DNA from: Streptomyces zingiberis
Lineage (GTDB): Bacteria > Actinomycetota > Actinomycetes > Streptomycetales > Streptomycetaceae
Direction of reading: 5' to 3'
Assembly (NCBI RefSeq): GCF_012034935.1
Contig: NZ_JAATEN010000002.1
Coordinates: 372,001-436,000, forward strand
DNA length: 64,000 nt
In this document: positions 15,979-27,895 of the stretch, in pieces
Numbering within the stretch: the first letter of the stretch is position 1
How the letters are laid out: each line of letters starts with the position of its first letter
Made by a program: the position numbers and the translations under genes
The notes under the pieces: model-generated
What the model was told of the DNA's origin: nothing
The model's input: the letters and a program-made list of their open reading frames with translations, nothing else
The model's database searches: none

Positions 15979-16719
15979 ATGGGGGACTGGTGGTACCGGA
16001 ACATCGAGGCGCCGGGGAAGCTGCCGCTGCTGCTCGCCCTGGCCGTCTTCGTGATCGTCTTCCTGGTCACCCGGGGCGTCACCCGGATGATCCGGGCGGG
16101 CGTCGGACCCTTCCGCAACATCGGCGGCGGGCGGGTCCATGTGCACCACATGGTGCCCGGGGTGGTCCTCGCGGCGGTCGGCGGTTTCGGGATGGCCGCC
16201 GCGCCGGGCCAGGGCTGGGGGCGGAACGCCATGGCCATGGTGTTCGGCGCCGGGATGGGCCTGGTCATGGACGAGTTCGCGCTGATGCTCTACCTCACCG
16301 ACGTCTACTGGAGCCCGCAGGGCCGGGCCTCGGTGGAGGCCGTGGTGCTCACGGCCGCGGCGGTCGGCATGGTCCTGCTGGGCGTCTCGCCGCTCGGGGT
16401 GGAGAACATCGGCGTCGACCAGCAGAACGGGCGCACCGTGCTGGTCCTGTCGGTGGTGGCGCACTTCCTGGTCGTGGTGGTCGCCTTCGCCAAGGGCAAG
16501 CTGCGCTCCGGGGTGCTGGGGGTCTTCCTGCCCCCGGTCGCCTGGATCGCCGCGGTGCGGCTGGCCCGGCCCGGCTCGCTCTGGGCGCACCGCCGCTACC
16601 CCGAGGGCTCCCGCCGCCGGCGCCGCGCCGGTGAGCGGGAGCGGCGCCATGACGCCCGCTGGGGCCGCCTCACCTCCTGGGCGTCGGACCTGCTGGCGGG
16701 CCGCCCGGACCGCGGGTGA
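15979..16719 (+). CDS. Conserved actinobacterial integral membrane protein, function unknown
   Basis: This 246-residue protein shows about five transmembrane helices: LPLLLALAVFVIVFLVT (residues 15-31), a helix after VHVHHMVPGV (50-75), one containing FGAGMGLVMDEFALMLY (90-108), one in the SVEAVVLTAAAVGMVLLG stretch, and VLVLSVVAHFLVVVVAFA. The His-rich VHVHHMVPG and the buried MDEF acidic pair stand out as possible metal- or proton-handling sites. The C-terminal 50 residues are Arg-rich and cytoplasmic. I do not recognise a named family. It appears to stand alone, facing a convergent MerR gene. Confidence 0.75.
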   Translation: MGDWWYRNIEAPGKLPLLLALAVFVIVFLVTRGVTRMIRAGVGPFRNIGGGRVHVHHMVPGVVLAAVGGFGMAAAPGQGWGRNAMAMVFGAGMGLVMDEFALMLYLTDVYWSPQGRASVEAVVLTAAAVGMVLLGVSPLGVENIGVDQQNGRTVLVLSVVAHFLVVVVAFAKGKLRSGVLGVFLPPVAWIAAVRLARPGSLWAHRRYPEGSRRRRRAGERERRHDARWGRLTSWASDLLAGRPDRG

Positions 16720-16802
16720 ACCGCCGGCCGGGCGCCCCTACTGTGACGCCGGTCGGTGGCCTCCCGCGGCCGGGAGCGCGGCGCGCGGCGGGCGCGGGAT
16801 CG

Positions 16803-17180
16803 TCACCCGGCGGCGTGCGGTGACGGTTCCTGGTGGATCCCGGCGCGCAGGACGCACTCGATGACCCCGTCGAGCTTGTCGCGTGCCGCGGTGAGTTCGG
16901 CGATGCGCCGCTCGATGGCCGCACGCTCGTGCCGGATCGTGTCGAACATGCCGGCCGTGGCCACCCCCGTCGACACGCAGGGCAGCAGATCGATGATCGT
17001 GCGGCTGGGCAGGCCCGCGGCGAAGAGTTGCTGGATCAGGTGGACCCGCTCGACGGCTCCCTCCTCGTAGACGCGCTGGCCGCCCGCGGTGCGTTCCGGG
17101 TCCAGCAGCCCCTGCTGCTCGTAGTAGCGCAGTGAGCGCACGCTGACCCCGGCCCGCCTCGCCAGTTCCCCGATCCTCAT
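16803..17180 (-). CDS. MerR-family transcriptional regulator
   Basis: This 125-residue short MerR protein has the winged HTH at residues 1-38 (MRIGELARRAGVSVRSLRYYEQQG), the second DNA-binding helix pair, and a coiled-coil dimerisation helix near residues 80-110. There is no large ligand domain. A single Cys (LLPCVSTG, about residue 66) and another near residue 108 could sense thiol or metal stress, but this is inference. No obvious target gene is adjacent on the same strand; a palindrome upstream suggests autoregulation. Confidence 0.88.
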   Translation of the reverse strand: MRIGELARRAGVSVRSLRYYEQQGLLDPERTAGGQRVYEEGAVERVHLIQQLFAAGLPSRTIIDLLPCVSTGVATAGMFDTIRHERAAIERRIAELTAARDKLDGVIECVLRAGIHQEPSPHAAG

Positions 17181-17216
17181 GGTGTCTCCCGTCGCCCCGC
17201 CTCGGCGGATCTGCCT

Positions 17217-17226
17217 CTGACGTCAG
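17217..17226. promoter_or_regulatory. Palindrome CTGACGTCAG upstream of merR
   Basis: A perfect 10-bp palindrome about 37 bp before the merR start, followed by another TGTCAG half. It resembles the dyads of MerR-family operators and may be the autoregulatory site. Confidence 0.45.
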
Positions 17227-17320
17227 TGTCAGCTTTCAGATTTCACCGTAGGCGACGGCTCCGGGGGGTGAAGACCGTCATGCCCCCGCTTCCGGCGCCC
17301 CGGTTCTGGGTGTCCCCTCT

Positions 17321-17350
17321 CATGCAACTGATTGCGTAAGAGATTGCAGG
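17321..17350. promoter_or_regulatory. Distal operator-like TTGC cluster, amylase promoter
   Basis: ATGCAACTGATTGCG and ATTGCAGG lie within 30 bp, about 65 bp upstream of the -35 box. They resemble half-sites of the malE and amylase operators and could allow looping with the proximal site. Confidence 0.4.
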
Positions 17351-17410
17351 TCGTCAGCAGGGTGGTCGCGATGCCGATTTCCCGCCGGTAACGCGGCGAT
17401 GTCCAGGGTA

Positions 17411-17439
17411 TTGACCTCGGAGGGAGGGTCGCATACGTT
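17411..17439 (+). promoter_or_regulatory. Promoter of the secreted alpha-amylase gene
   Basis: TTGACC (17411-17416), a 17-bp spacer and TACGTT (17434-17439) form a good vegetative-type promoter. The predicted transcription start falls just before the operator at 17454. Confidence 0.65.
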
Positions 17440-17453
17440 CCGGGAACCAAGCG

Positions 17454-17474
17454 CTTGACGTTTCTTGCAGCAAG
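17454..17474. promoter_or_regulatory. MalR-type operator at the amylase promoter
   Basis: A 21-bp site begins with CTTG and ends TTGCAGCAAG. It shares the outer arms and internal TTGC with the malE site at 5979-5999. Its position, 15 bp downstream of the -10 box, would let a LacI-type repressor block transcription. Confidence 0.62.
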
Positions 17475-17592
17475 AACCTTCAGCGGTCTCCACGGGCGTG
17501 GCGCGTCGCCGCACGAGGCCGCCTCCACCTTCGGCACCCCCACCTCGCGCCCCCTCTCCCCACCCCTCGATTCCTCACCCCAGGAGGAAGCA

Positions 17593-18990
17593 ATGGCCCG
17601 TTGCGTCAGCGGACGCCGGCCCCTGGCCGCGGTACTCGCCCTGGTGGCGGGCGCCGCCGTCGGGCTGGTCTCGCCAGCGGCCCCCGCGCAGGCGGCACCC
17701 CCGGGAAACAAGCAGGTCACCGCCGTGCTCTTCGAGTGGCGGTTCGACTCCGTCGCCCGCGAGTGCACCCAGACCCTCGGACCGGCCGGTTACGGCTACG
17801 TCCAGGTCTCGCCCCCGCAGGAGCACATCCAGGGCGGCCAGTGGTGGACGTCGTACCAGCCCGTCAGCTACAAGATCGCGAGCCGGCTCGGTGACCGGAA
17901 CGCCTTCAAGAACATGATCGACACCTGTCACGGGGCGGGGGTCAAGGTCGTCGCCGACACCGTCATCAACCACATGTCGGCCGGCTCCGGCACCGGCACC
18001 GGCGGGTCCTCGTACACCAAGTACGACTACCCGGGCCTCTATTCGGGCGCGGACATGGACGACTGCCGGTCCGAGATCAGCAACTACCGCGACCGCTACA
18101 ACGTCCAGCACTGCGAGCTGGTGGGCCTGGCCGACCTGGACACCGGCGAGGAGTACGTCCGCGGCCGCATCGCCGCCTACATGAACGACCTGCTCTCCCT
18201 CGGCGTCGACGGCTTCCGCATCGACGCCGCCAAGCACATGCCGGCCGCCGACCTGGCGAACATCAAGTCCCGGCTCACCAACCCCGGCGCCTACTGGAAG
18301 CAGGAGGCCATCTTCGGCGCCGGCGAGGCCGTCTCGCCGAGCGAGTACCTGGGCAACGGCGACGTCCAGGAGTTCCGCTACGCCCGCGACCTCAAGCGGG
18401 TCTTCCAGCAGGAGAACCTCGCGTACCTCGCGAACTTCGGCGAGGGCTGGGGCCACATGGACAGCGGCCGGTCCGCCGTCTTCGTCGACAACCACGACAC
18501 CGAGCGCGGCGGCGACACCCTCAGCTACAAGAACGGCGCCGACTACACCCTGGCCAACGTGTTCATGCTGGCCTGGCCGTACGGGGCGCCGGACATCCAC
18601 TCCGGCTACGAGTGGTCGGACAAGGACGCGGGTCCCCCGAACGGCGGCACGGTGAACGCCTGCTGGCAGGACGGCTGGAAGTGCCAGCACAAGTGGCCGG
18701 AGATCATGAAGATGGTCGCCTTCCGCAACACCGTGGGCACCTCACCCGTCACCCACTGGTGGGACAACGGGAACGACGCCATCGCCTTCGGCCGCGGCAG
18801 CGCCGGCTACGTCGCCGTCAACCACGAGAGCGGGTCGCTCAACCGCACCTTCCAGACCTCGCTGCCTGGTGGCGCGTACTGCGATGTGCAGAGCGGCCGG
18901 ACGGTGACGGTGGACGGCTCCGGCCGGTTCACCGCCACCCTCGGCCCGAACACCGCGCTCGCCCTGCACACCGGGGCACGCGGCTGCTGA
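17593..18990 (+). CDS. aml: Secreted alpha-amylase (GH13, Streptomyces type)
   Basis: This 465-residue secreted endo-amylase cleaves internal alpha-1,4 bonds of starch. A signal peptide of about 35 residues ends near AQA-APPGN. The GH13 barrel shows [11 protein letters not shown], nucleophile Asp211 (DGFRIDAAK), acid/base Glu245 (FGAGEAVS) and Asp302 (VDNHDTERG). It closes with the C-terminal beta-domain at residue 465 and carries no starch-binding module. An AGGAGG ribosome site lies six bases before the ATG at 17593. The upstream promoter carries a MalR-like operator. The pullulanase gene follows after a terminator. Confidence 0.96.
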   Translation: MARCVSGRRPLAAVLALVAGAAVGLVSPAAPAQAAPPGNKQVTAVLFEWRFDSVARECTQTLGPAGYGYVQVSPPQEHIQGGQWWTSYQPVSYKIASRLGDRNAFKNMIDTCHGAGVKVVADTVINHMSAGSGTGTGGSSYTKYDYPGLYSGADMDDCRSEISNYRDRYNVQHCELVGLADLDTGEEYVRGRIAAYMNDLLSLGVDGFRIDAAKHMPAADLANIKSRLTNPGAYWKQEAIFGAGEAVSPSEYLGNGDVQEFRYARDLKRVFQQENLAYLANFGEGWGHMDSGRSAVFVDNHDTERGGDTLSYKNGADYTLANVFMLAWPYGAPDIHSGYEWSDKDAGPPNGGTVNACWQDGWKCQHKWPEIMKMVAFRNTVGTSPVTHWWDNGNDAIAFGRGSAGYVAVNHESGSLNRTFQTSLPGGAYCDVQSGRTVTVDGSGRFTATLGPNTALALHTGARGC

Positions 18991-18997
18991 ACCCCGC

Positions 18998-19043
18998 CCG
19001 GACGGCGCGGCCCCGGCCCCCGGCGGGGCGCCGCGCCGTCCGG
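18998..19043 (+). terminator. Terminator after the amylase gene
   Basis: A perfect 13-bp inverted repeat (18998-19010 and 19031-19043) with a 20-base GC-rich loop that can fold further. It begins eight bases after the amylase stop and would reduce read-through into the pullulanase gene. Confidence 0.75.
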
Positions 19044-19101
19044 ATCGCGTCAGCCGCGCGCTCATGCCCCACACCCCGTGGACCCCGAGGAGTCGTCACC
19101 C

Positions 19102-21864
<2,763 letters not shown>

Positions 21865-21904
21865 ACGGGCCCCGCGCGCGGTGCCCGGCGGGAGGGCGGG
21901 GTGG

Positions 21905-23377
21905 TCAGTCCTGTCCGTAGAGGTCGGCCATGCCGATCAGCCGGATACCGGGATCGGCTGCGGCGGCGGCGCGTGCCGTGTCGTTGAACCCGGCTCCGCT
22001 GAAGCAGAGGAGCCGGGTTCCGGCGGTGTCGTACCGGCCGGACCGGGCGAGGAGGTCGCGGAGGTGCCGCAGTCGGTCGATGTGGGCGGCGCCCATGGTG
22101 TCGTTCCACTTGGCCTCGCCGATGGCCAGGAGTGGCGGTTTGGTGCCGTCCGCGATGCCGATGACCGCCACGTCGATCTCGTGGCCGGTGCGGGCCGCGG
22201 GGTCGTGGACGACACCGTGCCCGACGCGGGCGGGCAGGCCACCGAGGAGTTCGGGATCGGCGTGATGCAGGGCCCAGTCGCGGCAGACCTGCTCGAAGTG
22301 CGGGCCGAGGACGTTTCCGGCGAAGCGGCGGCGGCTGGCCTGCCAGACCCGCTGCGCGCTGCCGGGGCGTTCGAGCTGATGCCAGGCCGGACGCATGATC
22401 GCGTGATAGAAGCCGATCAGGGGTTCGGCGATGCGGTAGGTGGAGCGGTTGTCCCGGAAGGCGTCGGCGTCACGGCGCAGCAGGCCCGCGTCCTCGAGAA
22501 CCGTGATCGGGTGCGCTATGTCGTTCGCCTTCCGCTCCAGGTAGCCGGCCACACCTCCGCGGGTGGCGTTGCCGTCGGCCACGGCGGCAAGAACGGACAG
22601 GTACAGGGCCGTGTCGCGGAAGTCGGGCTCCTCGGCCAGCAGATACCGGGCCTCGCGGAACAGCGGTGTCTCCGGATTGAGGACGGTGCGGACGACCCAG
22701 TCGTCGAAGTCGTCCGGGCCCTCAGGTGTGTCACCCCGTGCGAATTCGCGGCGGTAGGCGGGGGTTCCGCCGACGATCGCGTTCACCTTCAGGGCCAGGT
22801 GGGGGTCGTCGATCTCCCAGAACTCGGCCGCGAGCCGGTGGTCGAGGGGACGGACGAGGAGTTCCAGCCCGGCCCGTCCCCGCAGGGGGGCGCTGCCCGA
22901 CAGCAACCGTCCCATGAAGGAGAGCGCCGAGCCGCACAGCAGCAGCCTCGTACGGGAGCCGGTGCGTTCGGCGCGCAGCGGCCGCAGCGCCTCCTGGATG
23001 ATCGAGGGCAGCTCCCGGTTGGCCTTGGCGAGGTACGGGAACTCGTCGATCACCACCGGTACGGGGCGCGCGGTGCCGAGCGCGAGCAGGGCGTCCACCG
23101 CCTCCGACCAGTTCGCGAAGTGGAACGGACTGGCGGGGCGGGCGTGCGCGGTCAGCGCGTCGCTGATCCGGCGCAGCGACTCGGCGTCGGCGGCTTCGGT
23201 CGCGCCGAAGTAGAAGCCTCCCGCGGCCCGGCAGGCGGCGTCCAGCAGGAAGGTCTTGCCCTGGCGGCGGCGCCCGGAGACCACGCCGAGGGTGGCGCCC
23301 GGCTGTGGGTCGGTGATGAACCGGCTCAGGGCCGACCACTCGTGGTCGCGGTCGAACATCTCGGCAGGCTTGTCCAT
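21905..23377 (-). CDS. AAA ATPase with C-terminal DUF234 nuclease-like domain
   Basis: This 490-residue protein has an N-terminal P-loop ATPase: Walker A GRRRQGKT (about residues 35-42) and Walker B PVVIDEFPYL (about 107-116). A winged-helix segment occupies the middle. The C-terminal DUF234 region (about 340-490) carries a GHEIDVAVIG ... AIGEAKW arrangement, like the D...ExK core of PD-(D/E)XK nucleases. This ATPase class is frequent and mobile in archaea and actinobacteria, with no settled function. A 37-bp dyad just upstream probably controls the gene or is a target of the protein. It starts at ATG 23377 and stands alone. Confidence 0.88.
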   Translation of the reverse strand: MDKPAEMFDRDHEWSALSRFITDPQPGATLGVVSGRRRQGKTFLLDAACRAAGGFYFGATEAADAESLRRISDALTAHARPASPFHFANWSEAVDALLALGTARPVPVVIDEFPYLAKANRELPSIIQEALRPLRAERTGSRTRLLLCGSALSFMGRLLSGSAPLRGRAGLELLVRPLDHRLAAEFWEIDDPHLALKVNAIVGGTPAYRREFARGDTPEGPDDFDDWVVRTVLNPETPLFREARYLLAEEPDFRDTALYLSVLAAVADGNATRGGVAGYLERKANDIAHPITVLEDAGLLRRDADAFRDNRSTYRIAEPLIGFYHAIMRPAWHQLERPGSAQRVWQASRRRFAGNVLGPHFEQVCRDWALHHADPELLGGLPARVGHGVVHDPAARTGHEIDVAVIGIADGTKPPLLAIGEAKWNDTMGAAHIDRLRHLRDLLARSGRYDTAGTRLLCFSGAGFNDTARAAAAADPGIRLIGMADLYGQD

Positions 23378-23406
23378 GGCGTTCCTGGATGGGTCGCGGA
23401 TGCTGT

Positions 23407-23443
23407 TTTGAGGAGTACGGTTCTCATAACTGTACTCCTCAAA
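23407..23443. promoter_or_regulatory. 37-bp dyad upstream of the AAA ATPase gene
   Basis: TTTGAGGAGTAC (23407-23418) pairs perfectly with GTACTCCTCAAA (23432-23443). The 13-base centre is itself nearly symmetric (GTT...AAC). It sits 30 bp before the ATPase start, in a locally AT-rich island inside GC-rich DNA. It may be an autoregulatory operator, or a recognition site of the ATPase-nuclease. Confidence 0.8.
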
Positions 23444-23656
23444 CGCTCCGCCGCTCGTCCCCCCGGGGGGCGGGGTTTCGGCGGGGGCGGCCGGGAGCCT
23501 CGGGCGGCCCGGAGGCGGTTCCGCGGCGGTGCGGGGAGGAGGCTCCGGGGCCCCGGCGGGGTTCGGGTGGCGTGGGCGCCGTCGGGCGCGCCCGGGCGGG
23601 CGGCCGGCCGGTGGGACGCCGGGTGGTGCCGCGCGGTGGGGTCAGGTGCGGCGGGG

Positions 23657-24370
23657 TCAGGGTGCGGCGGGGTCCGCCGTGCGGTGCGGGGGCCGCGGGC
23701 CGGTGAGGAAGGCGGTGAGGGTGGGGCCGTCGGTGCCCTCCTCCGCCGCCATACGGCGCACCAGCCCGGCGGTCTCCTCGTCGTCCGGCGCCGTGGCCGC
23801 CGCCAGGGCCGTGAAGGCGCGGACGAGCTGGTCCTCCAGTTGCCCGCGCGGTATCCCGCAGCCGTCCAGCCGGGCCAGCGCGGCGGTCTCGGCGAGGGCG
23901 AGCCAGGAGCGGAGCAGCAGGGCGAGGCGCGGGCCGGGCTCGTCGAGACCGAGGTGGAGCAGGAGTTCGCGGAGCGCCGCCGCGCGGATCTCGCCGGCGG
24001 GCACGGGGTTCCGTCCGTGGCCCGGGGGGCCGTCGTGGCGGAGCAGGGAGGCGAAGCCGGGGCCGTAGGTGTCGACGAAGTCGAACCAGCGGCGCGTGAC
24101 CCGCGCCAGACGGTCCCGCAGCGGCCCTTCCGGAGGTCCGGAAAAACGATTCTTCAACTCTTCGGCGGCCCGGTTCGCCGCCGCCTCGTAGAGGCCGTTC
24201 CGGCCGGGGAAGTAGTGGTAGAGAAGCGGTCGCGAGATGCCGGCGGCGCTCGCGATGTCGTCCAGGGAGACCTCGTCGGGGGAGCGGCGGCCGAACTGCT
24301 CCAGCGCCACGGCGAGGAGCTGCTCCCGCCGCTCCTCGACCCCCATCCGGCGGCGTGCCACGCTCGTCAT
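23657..24370 (-). CDS. TetR-family transcriptional regulator
   Basis: This 237-residue TetR regulator has its HTH at residues 25-60 (SLDDIASAAGISRPLLYHYFPGRNGLYEAA). The ligand-binding helical domain follows, with WFDFVDTYGPGFASLL near residue 105. The RPLLYHYFPGR recognition helix is standard for the subfamily. The ATG at 24370 begins MTSVARRRMGV. Nothing adjacent on the same strand forms a clear operon; the divergent or regulated target is not evident. Confidence 0.9.
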   Translation of the reverse strand: MTSVARRRMGVEERREQLLAVALEQFGRRSPDEVSLDDIASAAGISRPLLYHYFPGRNGLYEAAANRAAEELKNRFSGPPEGPLRDRLARVTRRWFDFVDTYGPGFASLLRHDGPPGHGRNPVPAGEIRAAALRELLLHLGLDEPGPRLALLLRSWLALAETAALARLDGCGIPRGQLEDQLVRAFTALAAATAPDDEETAGLVRRMAAEEGTDGPTLTAFLTGPRPPHRTADPAAP

Positions 24371-24570
24371 GAGGGCCACCCTAACCACCGGCCGGACCGC
24401 CGTGACCCGGGCGGGGAGCGCCCCGGTCCGGGCGGGCGGGGCCCGGTTCGCGGGCCGGAGCGGCACCGTGAGCCAAGTCCCGCCCTGGCCGCGGAAGTTG
24501 GCGGCGGGCCCGGGCCCGGCGGGCGATCACCGTCCGCCGGGTGGACCGGGCCCCGCCGGGCGCGGGCGGG

Positions 24571-27500
24571 TCAGGAGAGGCGCCAGCCGCTGAACTCCAC
24601 CAGCCCGCGCGCCCCGTCACCCCCGTTGGCCGCGGACATGAACATCCCGGCGTCCTGCGTGGCCCCGGCGCCCCCGGGGACCGTCACCTCCGCCACCGCG
24701 CGCCAGGTGGCGCCGCCGTCCGCCGAGCACTCGCCGCGGTAGGCGCGGGCCCCGGTGCGGGTCAGGCGCAGGGTGACGGGGGCGGCGAGCCCGGTGACAC
24801 GCCGGTAGGTGTCCAGGGTGCCGTCCCCGTCGGCGTCGTAGGAGAGGGCGACGCCGTTCGCCGGGGTGACGGACAGGTTGACGAAGCCGCGCGAGCCGGC
24901 CGTCCCCAGCGCGTCGCGGACGATGATCCCCGCGCGGGCCCAGGGGCCGGTGACCGCCTGGGTGTCCACGCGGAGGGTCACCGCCGCGCCCACGGCCAGG
25001 ACGCCCGGCCGGTACAGGGCGCCGAACTCGGCGGTGGCCTTCCACAGGTCGGCGCCACCGCCCTCGATGGCGTACCGGTCGCCGAGCTGCCCGAAGAGGG
25101 CGCCGTTGCCGTTGGCCGTGCGCCAGCCGGCCGCCGGCGGGGAGGCCACGTACAGGGTGCCCGGGTGCGAGGCGCGCACCGGTTCCTCCCCGCGCGGTCC
25201 GTAACGGGCCGTGAGGTCGTAGGGGAGTGGTTCCAGGGGGCGGCTCGGTGGTCCCTCCGGGGCGGCGACGCGCCAGCGGGCCTCGGCCGTGCCGCCCGCT
25301 TCGACGGCGGGCAGGGTGACGGGCCCGGGCGGCTCGGCACCGGGGCCGGTGAGGGTGAACACGACGCGGCCGGTGGGGGAGAGGCCGTTGGTGTTGCGGA
25401 AGGCGGCGGTCAGCTCCGTGGAGCCGCCGGGCGGCACGGTCGCCGGCTCGGCGGTCACGGTGACGGTGCCCTGGTACGGGGCGCGGGCCAGGACGCGGTG
25501 GACGCGGCGCGCGGTGGTGAAGGCGTCGGTCACCGGCTGCTCGGGGTAGCGCTTGGTCTCCCGGGTCCAGGGCTCCTCGACCGCGTACCAGTCGATGGCG
25601 CCGGGCTCGCGCTCCCCGGCCAGCGCGGCCGACAGCTCGTCCAGGTAGCGCTGCCACTGCGGGAGGTGGAAGTCGCCGATGAGGCCGTTCCAGTCCCGGT
25701 TGGCGTAGTTGGCCAGCCGCCCGCCGTCGGCGGTGGGGCGGTCGGCCCAGGTGGTGACGAGCACCCGCGCGGTGCGCTCCAGCCGGTCGGCCTCCGCCTC
25801 GCCGGAGGCCATCCGGCGGGCGTCGGCCAGCCAGGGGCCGAGCAGGAACCGCCGGTGGGCGCCGGTCATCTCGTCGCTGAGCCGCATCAGCTCCAGCCAG
25901 AGGGCGGAGAGCGCGGCGAAGGTCTCCCGGTCCTCGCGTTCGAAGGCGGTGCGGAGCTGGGGGAGGAGCTGCCACGAGCGGTTGGCCAGGGCCTGCCGCG
26001 CCAGGTCGGTGAGGTCGTGCCGGTAGGCGTCGGAGTCGCGCAGCGGCGCCCGGACGGCGAGCAGGGCGGCGAAGGCGCCGTCGAACGCGGCCGGGTCGAA
26101 GGCGGGGGTGTGGGTGGCGTAATGGGTGCCGGAGCGGGCGGTGAGGCTCGGGCGGGCGGCGAAGATCGAGTCGTGCGGCCGGCCGTCGCGGCTGCTGATC
26201 TCGTACGCGGTGTCGCGGAGGACGGCCGTGGCCTCGCGGGCGGCGCGGTCCCGCCCGCCGTAGCGGAGGTCGGCGTACCCCTCGAACCAGGCGGCGCGGT
26301 CCACGGCCTCCTCCCGCCAGGCCAGCTCGCTGAAGAGTTCGAAAGCGGCGGGGTCGCGCTCGGCGGCCTCGGCCATGTAGGCGGTGCCGGCCAGCGCGGA
26401 GCCGGGCTTGTCCCGCCAGACGGTGAACCGCTCGGTCCACAGGTGGGTCTTGGCGCCGATGGTGGTCCGCCCGCCGAAGTTGGGGATGGTGCCGAAGGCG
26501 TACGGGACACCGCCCCAGTCCGCCTCCCGGTCGGTGACGGTCTCCAGGTCCGACAGCCCGTCGACGATCAGCGTCCGCTCCCGGTCGAGCGCGTCCAGCA
26601 GTTCCCGGCGCGGGTTCGCCTGCCAGCCGAGGATCACCCACACGGCGTCCGGGCGGGCGGCGTGCAGCGCGGACTCCACGGCCCGCGCGGCCTCCGGCAC
26701 CGGCACGTCACCCGGGTCCCCGCCCTCGTGCAGCAGGTCCATCTTGAAGTGGCGGACCGGACCGAAGAGTTCACTCTGATGGCGGTAGAAGGAGCGGGCC
26801 ACCGCGGCGAAGGCGGGGGAGCGCGGGTCCAGCCAGTCGGGGCGCTTCAGCCCGGCCCAGGTGCCCTGGGGGACGGTCCGGGCGCCGGGGTTGCGCCCGG
26901 CGAAACCGTCCGGGACGGTGCCGAAATAACCCGGGACGACCGGCGCCATGCCCAGCTCCCGCAGCCGCCCGCAGATGCGGCGGCCCAGCTCGGTGCGGCG
27001 GGCCAGCAGCTCCGGGCCGACCGGGCCGCCGTAACCGCTCATGTTCTGGAGCAGCCACCACGGCTGGTGGGAGGGGGCGGGGAGCCAGGCGCGGGCCTCG
27101 TCGCCGGAGTAGCCGAAGTCCTGGAGCATCCGGTGGTACACGGCCTCCTGACCGGGGGTGACCAGCACCTCGTTGCAGCCGTGCAGCGCCATGATGTCGA
27201 TCAGGCGTTCCCAGCGGGGCCAGTCGGCGTACGGGGCGGTGTAGCCGTCGTGCGTGTCGTTGAGGGCGAAGCGGTGGGTCACGGTTGCGGACCGGGTCAG
27301 CGGGCGCGCCGGCGCCGGCAGCCGGCCGGGCAGCTCCGCCTGGACGCCGGACCAGCTCAGATGCGCCCGGCACACGTACTTCAGATACCAGTGGACGCCG
27401 GTGAGCAGGGTGCCCGGCCCGGTGCCGGCGACCTCCACCCGCCCGTCCGGCCCGGCGCCGACCCGGAACCGGTCCGGCCCCCCGGCCAGCGGCTCCAGGG

Positions 27501-27714
27501 TGAACTGGTCCGCGTGGCCGGGCAGCAGGCGCTCCAGGGCGGACCGCGCGGGAACGGTGTCGAAGGGCGGCTCGCCGGGCCGGGCGGCACCCGCCCGCGC
27601 GTGCGCCGCCCCGGCGGCGGGGGCGGCGTGGGCGCTGTGAGAGGGGCCGAGCGCGGTGGCCGCGCCCAGCGCCCCGGCGGTGCCCAGCAGTACACGTCGG
27701 GTCAGATCGGTCAC
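24571..27714 (-). CDS. Secreted alpha-N-acetylglucosaminidase (GH89) with C-terminal carbohydrate-binding-like domain
   Basis: This 1047-residue protein resembles NAGLU-type GH89 enzymes, which release terminal alpha-linked N-acetylglucosamine. A Tat-type signal TRRVLLGTAG near the start points to folded export. Family features are HRFALNDTHDGYTAPYADWP, the GCNEVLVTPGQEAVYHRML segment and WWLLQNMSGYGGPV. A carboxylate in DLLHEGGDP (Glu330) aligns with the general-acid position of the family. An NPCBM-like region follows (about 710-830), and the last 190 residues form a beta-sandwich module of DUF1349/LamG type. The GTG at 27714 has GGGGAG upstream. The gene is divergent from a lipoprotein gene across about 180 bp. 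Confidence 0.9.
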   Translation of the reverse strand: MTDLTRRVLLGTAGALGAATALGPSHSAHAAPAAGAAHARAGAARPGEPPFDTVPARSALERLLPGHADQFTLEPLAGGPDRFRVGAGPDGRVEVAGTGPGTLLTGVHWYLKYVCRAHLSWSGVQAELPGRLPAPARPLTRSATVTHRFALNDTHDGYTAPYADWPRWERLIDIMALHGCNEVLVTPGQEAVYHRMLQDFGYSGDEARAWLPAPSHQPWWLLQNMSGYGGPVGPELLARRTELGRRICGRLRELGMAPVVPGYFGTVPDGFAGRNPGARTVPQGTWAGLKRPDWLDPRSPAFAAVARSFYRHQSELFGPVRHFKMDLLHEGGDPGDVPVPEAARAVESALHAARPDAVWVILGWQANPRRELLDALDRERTLIVDGLSDLETVTDREADWGGVPYAFGTIPNFGGRTTIGAKTHLWTERFTVWRDKPGSALAGTAYMAEAAERDPAAFELFSELAWREEAVDRAAWFEGYADLRYGGRDRAAREATAVLRDTAYEISSRDGRPHDSIFAARPSLTARSGTHYATHTPAFDPAAFDGAFAALLAVRAPLRDSDAYRHDLTDLARQALANRSWQLLPQLRTAFEREDRETFAALSALWLELMRLSDEMTGAHRRFLLGPWLADARRMASGEAEADRLERTARVLVTTWADRPTADGGRLANYANRDWNGLIGDFHLPQWQRYLDELSAALAGEREPGAIDWYAVEEPWTRETKRYPEQPVTDAFTTARRVHRVLARAPYQGTVTVTAEPATVPPGGSTELTAAFRNTNGLSPTGRVVFTLTGPGAEPPGPVTLPAVEAGGTAEARWRVAAPEGPPSRPLEPLPYDLTARYGPRGEEPVRASHPGTLYVASPPAAGWRTANGNGALFGQLGDRYAIEGGGADLWKATAEFGALYRPGVLAVGAAVTLRVDTQAVTGPWARAGIIVRDALGTAGSRGFVNLSVTPANGVALSYDADGDGTLDTYRRVTGLAAPVTLRLTRTGARAYRGECSADGGATWRAVAEVTVPGGAGATQDAGMFMSAANGGDGARGLVEFSGWRLS

Positions 27715-27895
27715 GTGCGCTCCCCACTCTGCGTAGTCACAGGACAACAGATGTGCGAAGGGTGCACGCTAACGACCGCGGCGGGGACGGGCAATGAGAC
27801 GCGCGCCGCGCCGGCCCGTACCCGCTGTCAGGAGACCGTTACGGCGCCCTGCGCCCGGGCGGTCCGCCACCCTCGTCGACCCATTCGGAGGAACC

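Larger units (their letters stand above)
17181..17592. other. Control region between merR and the amylase gene
   Basis: This 412-bp divergent region carries a CTGACGTCAG palindrome near merR, a cluster of TTGC motifs at 17321-17350, a good promoter at 17411-17439 and an operator at 17454-17474. No gene is seen within it. Confidence 0.7.
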
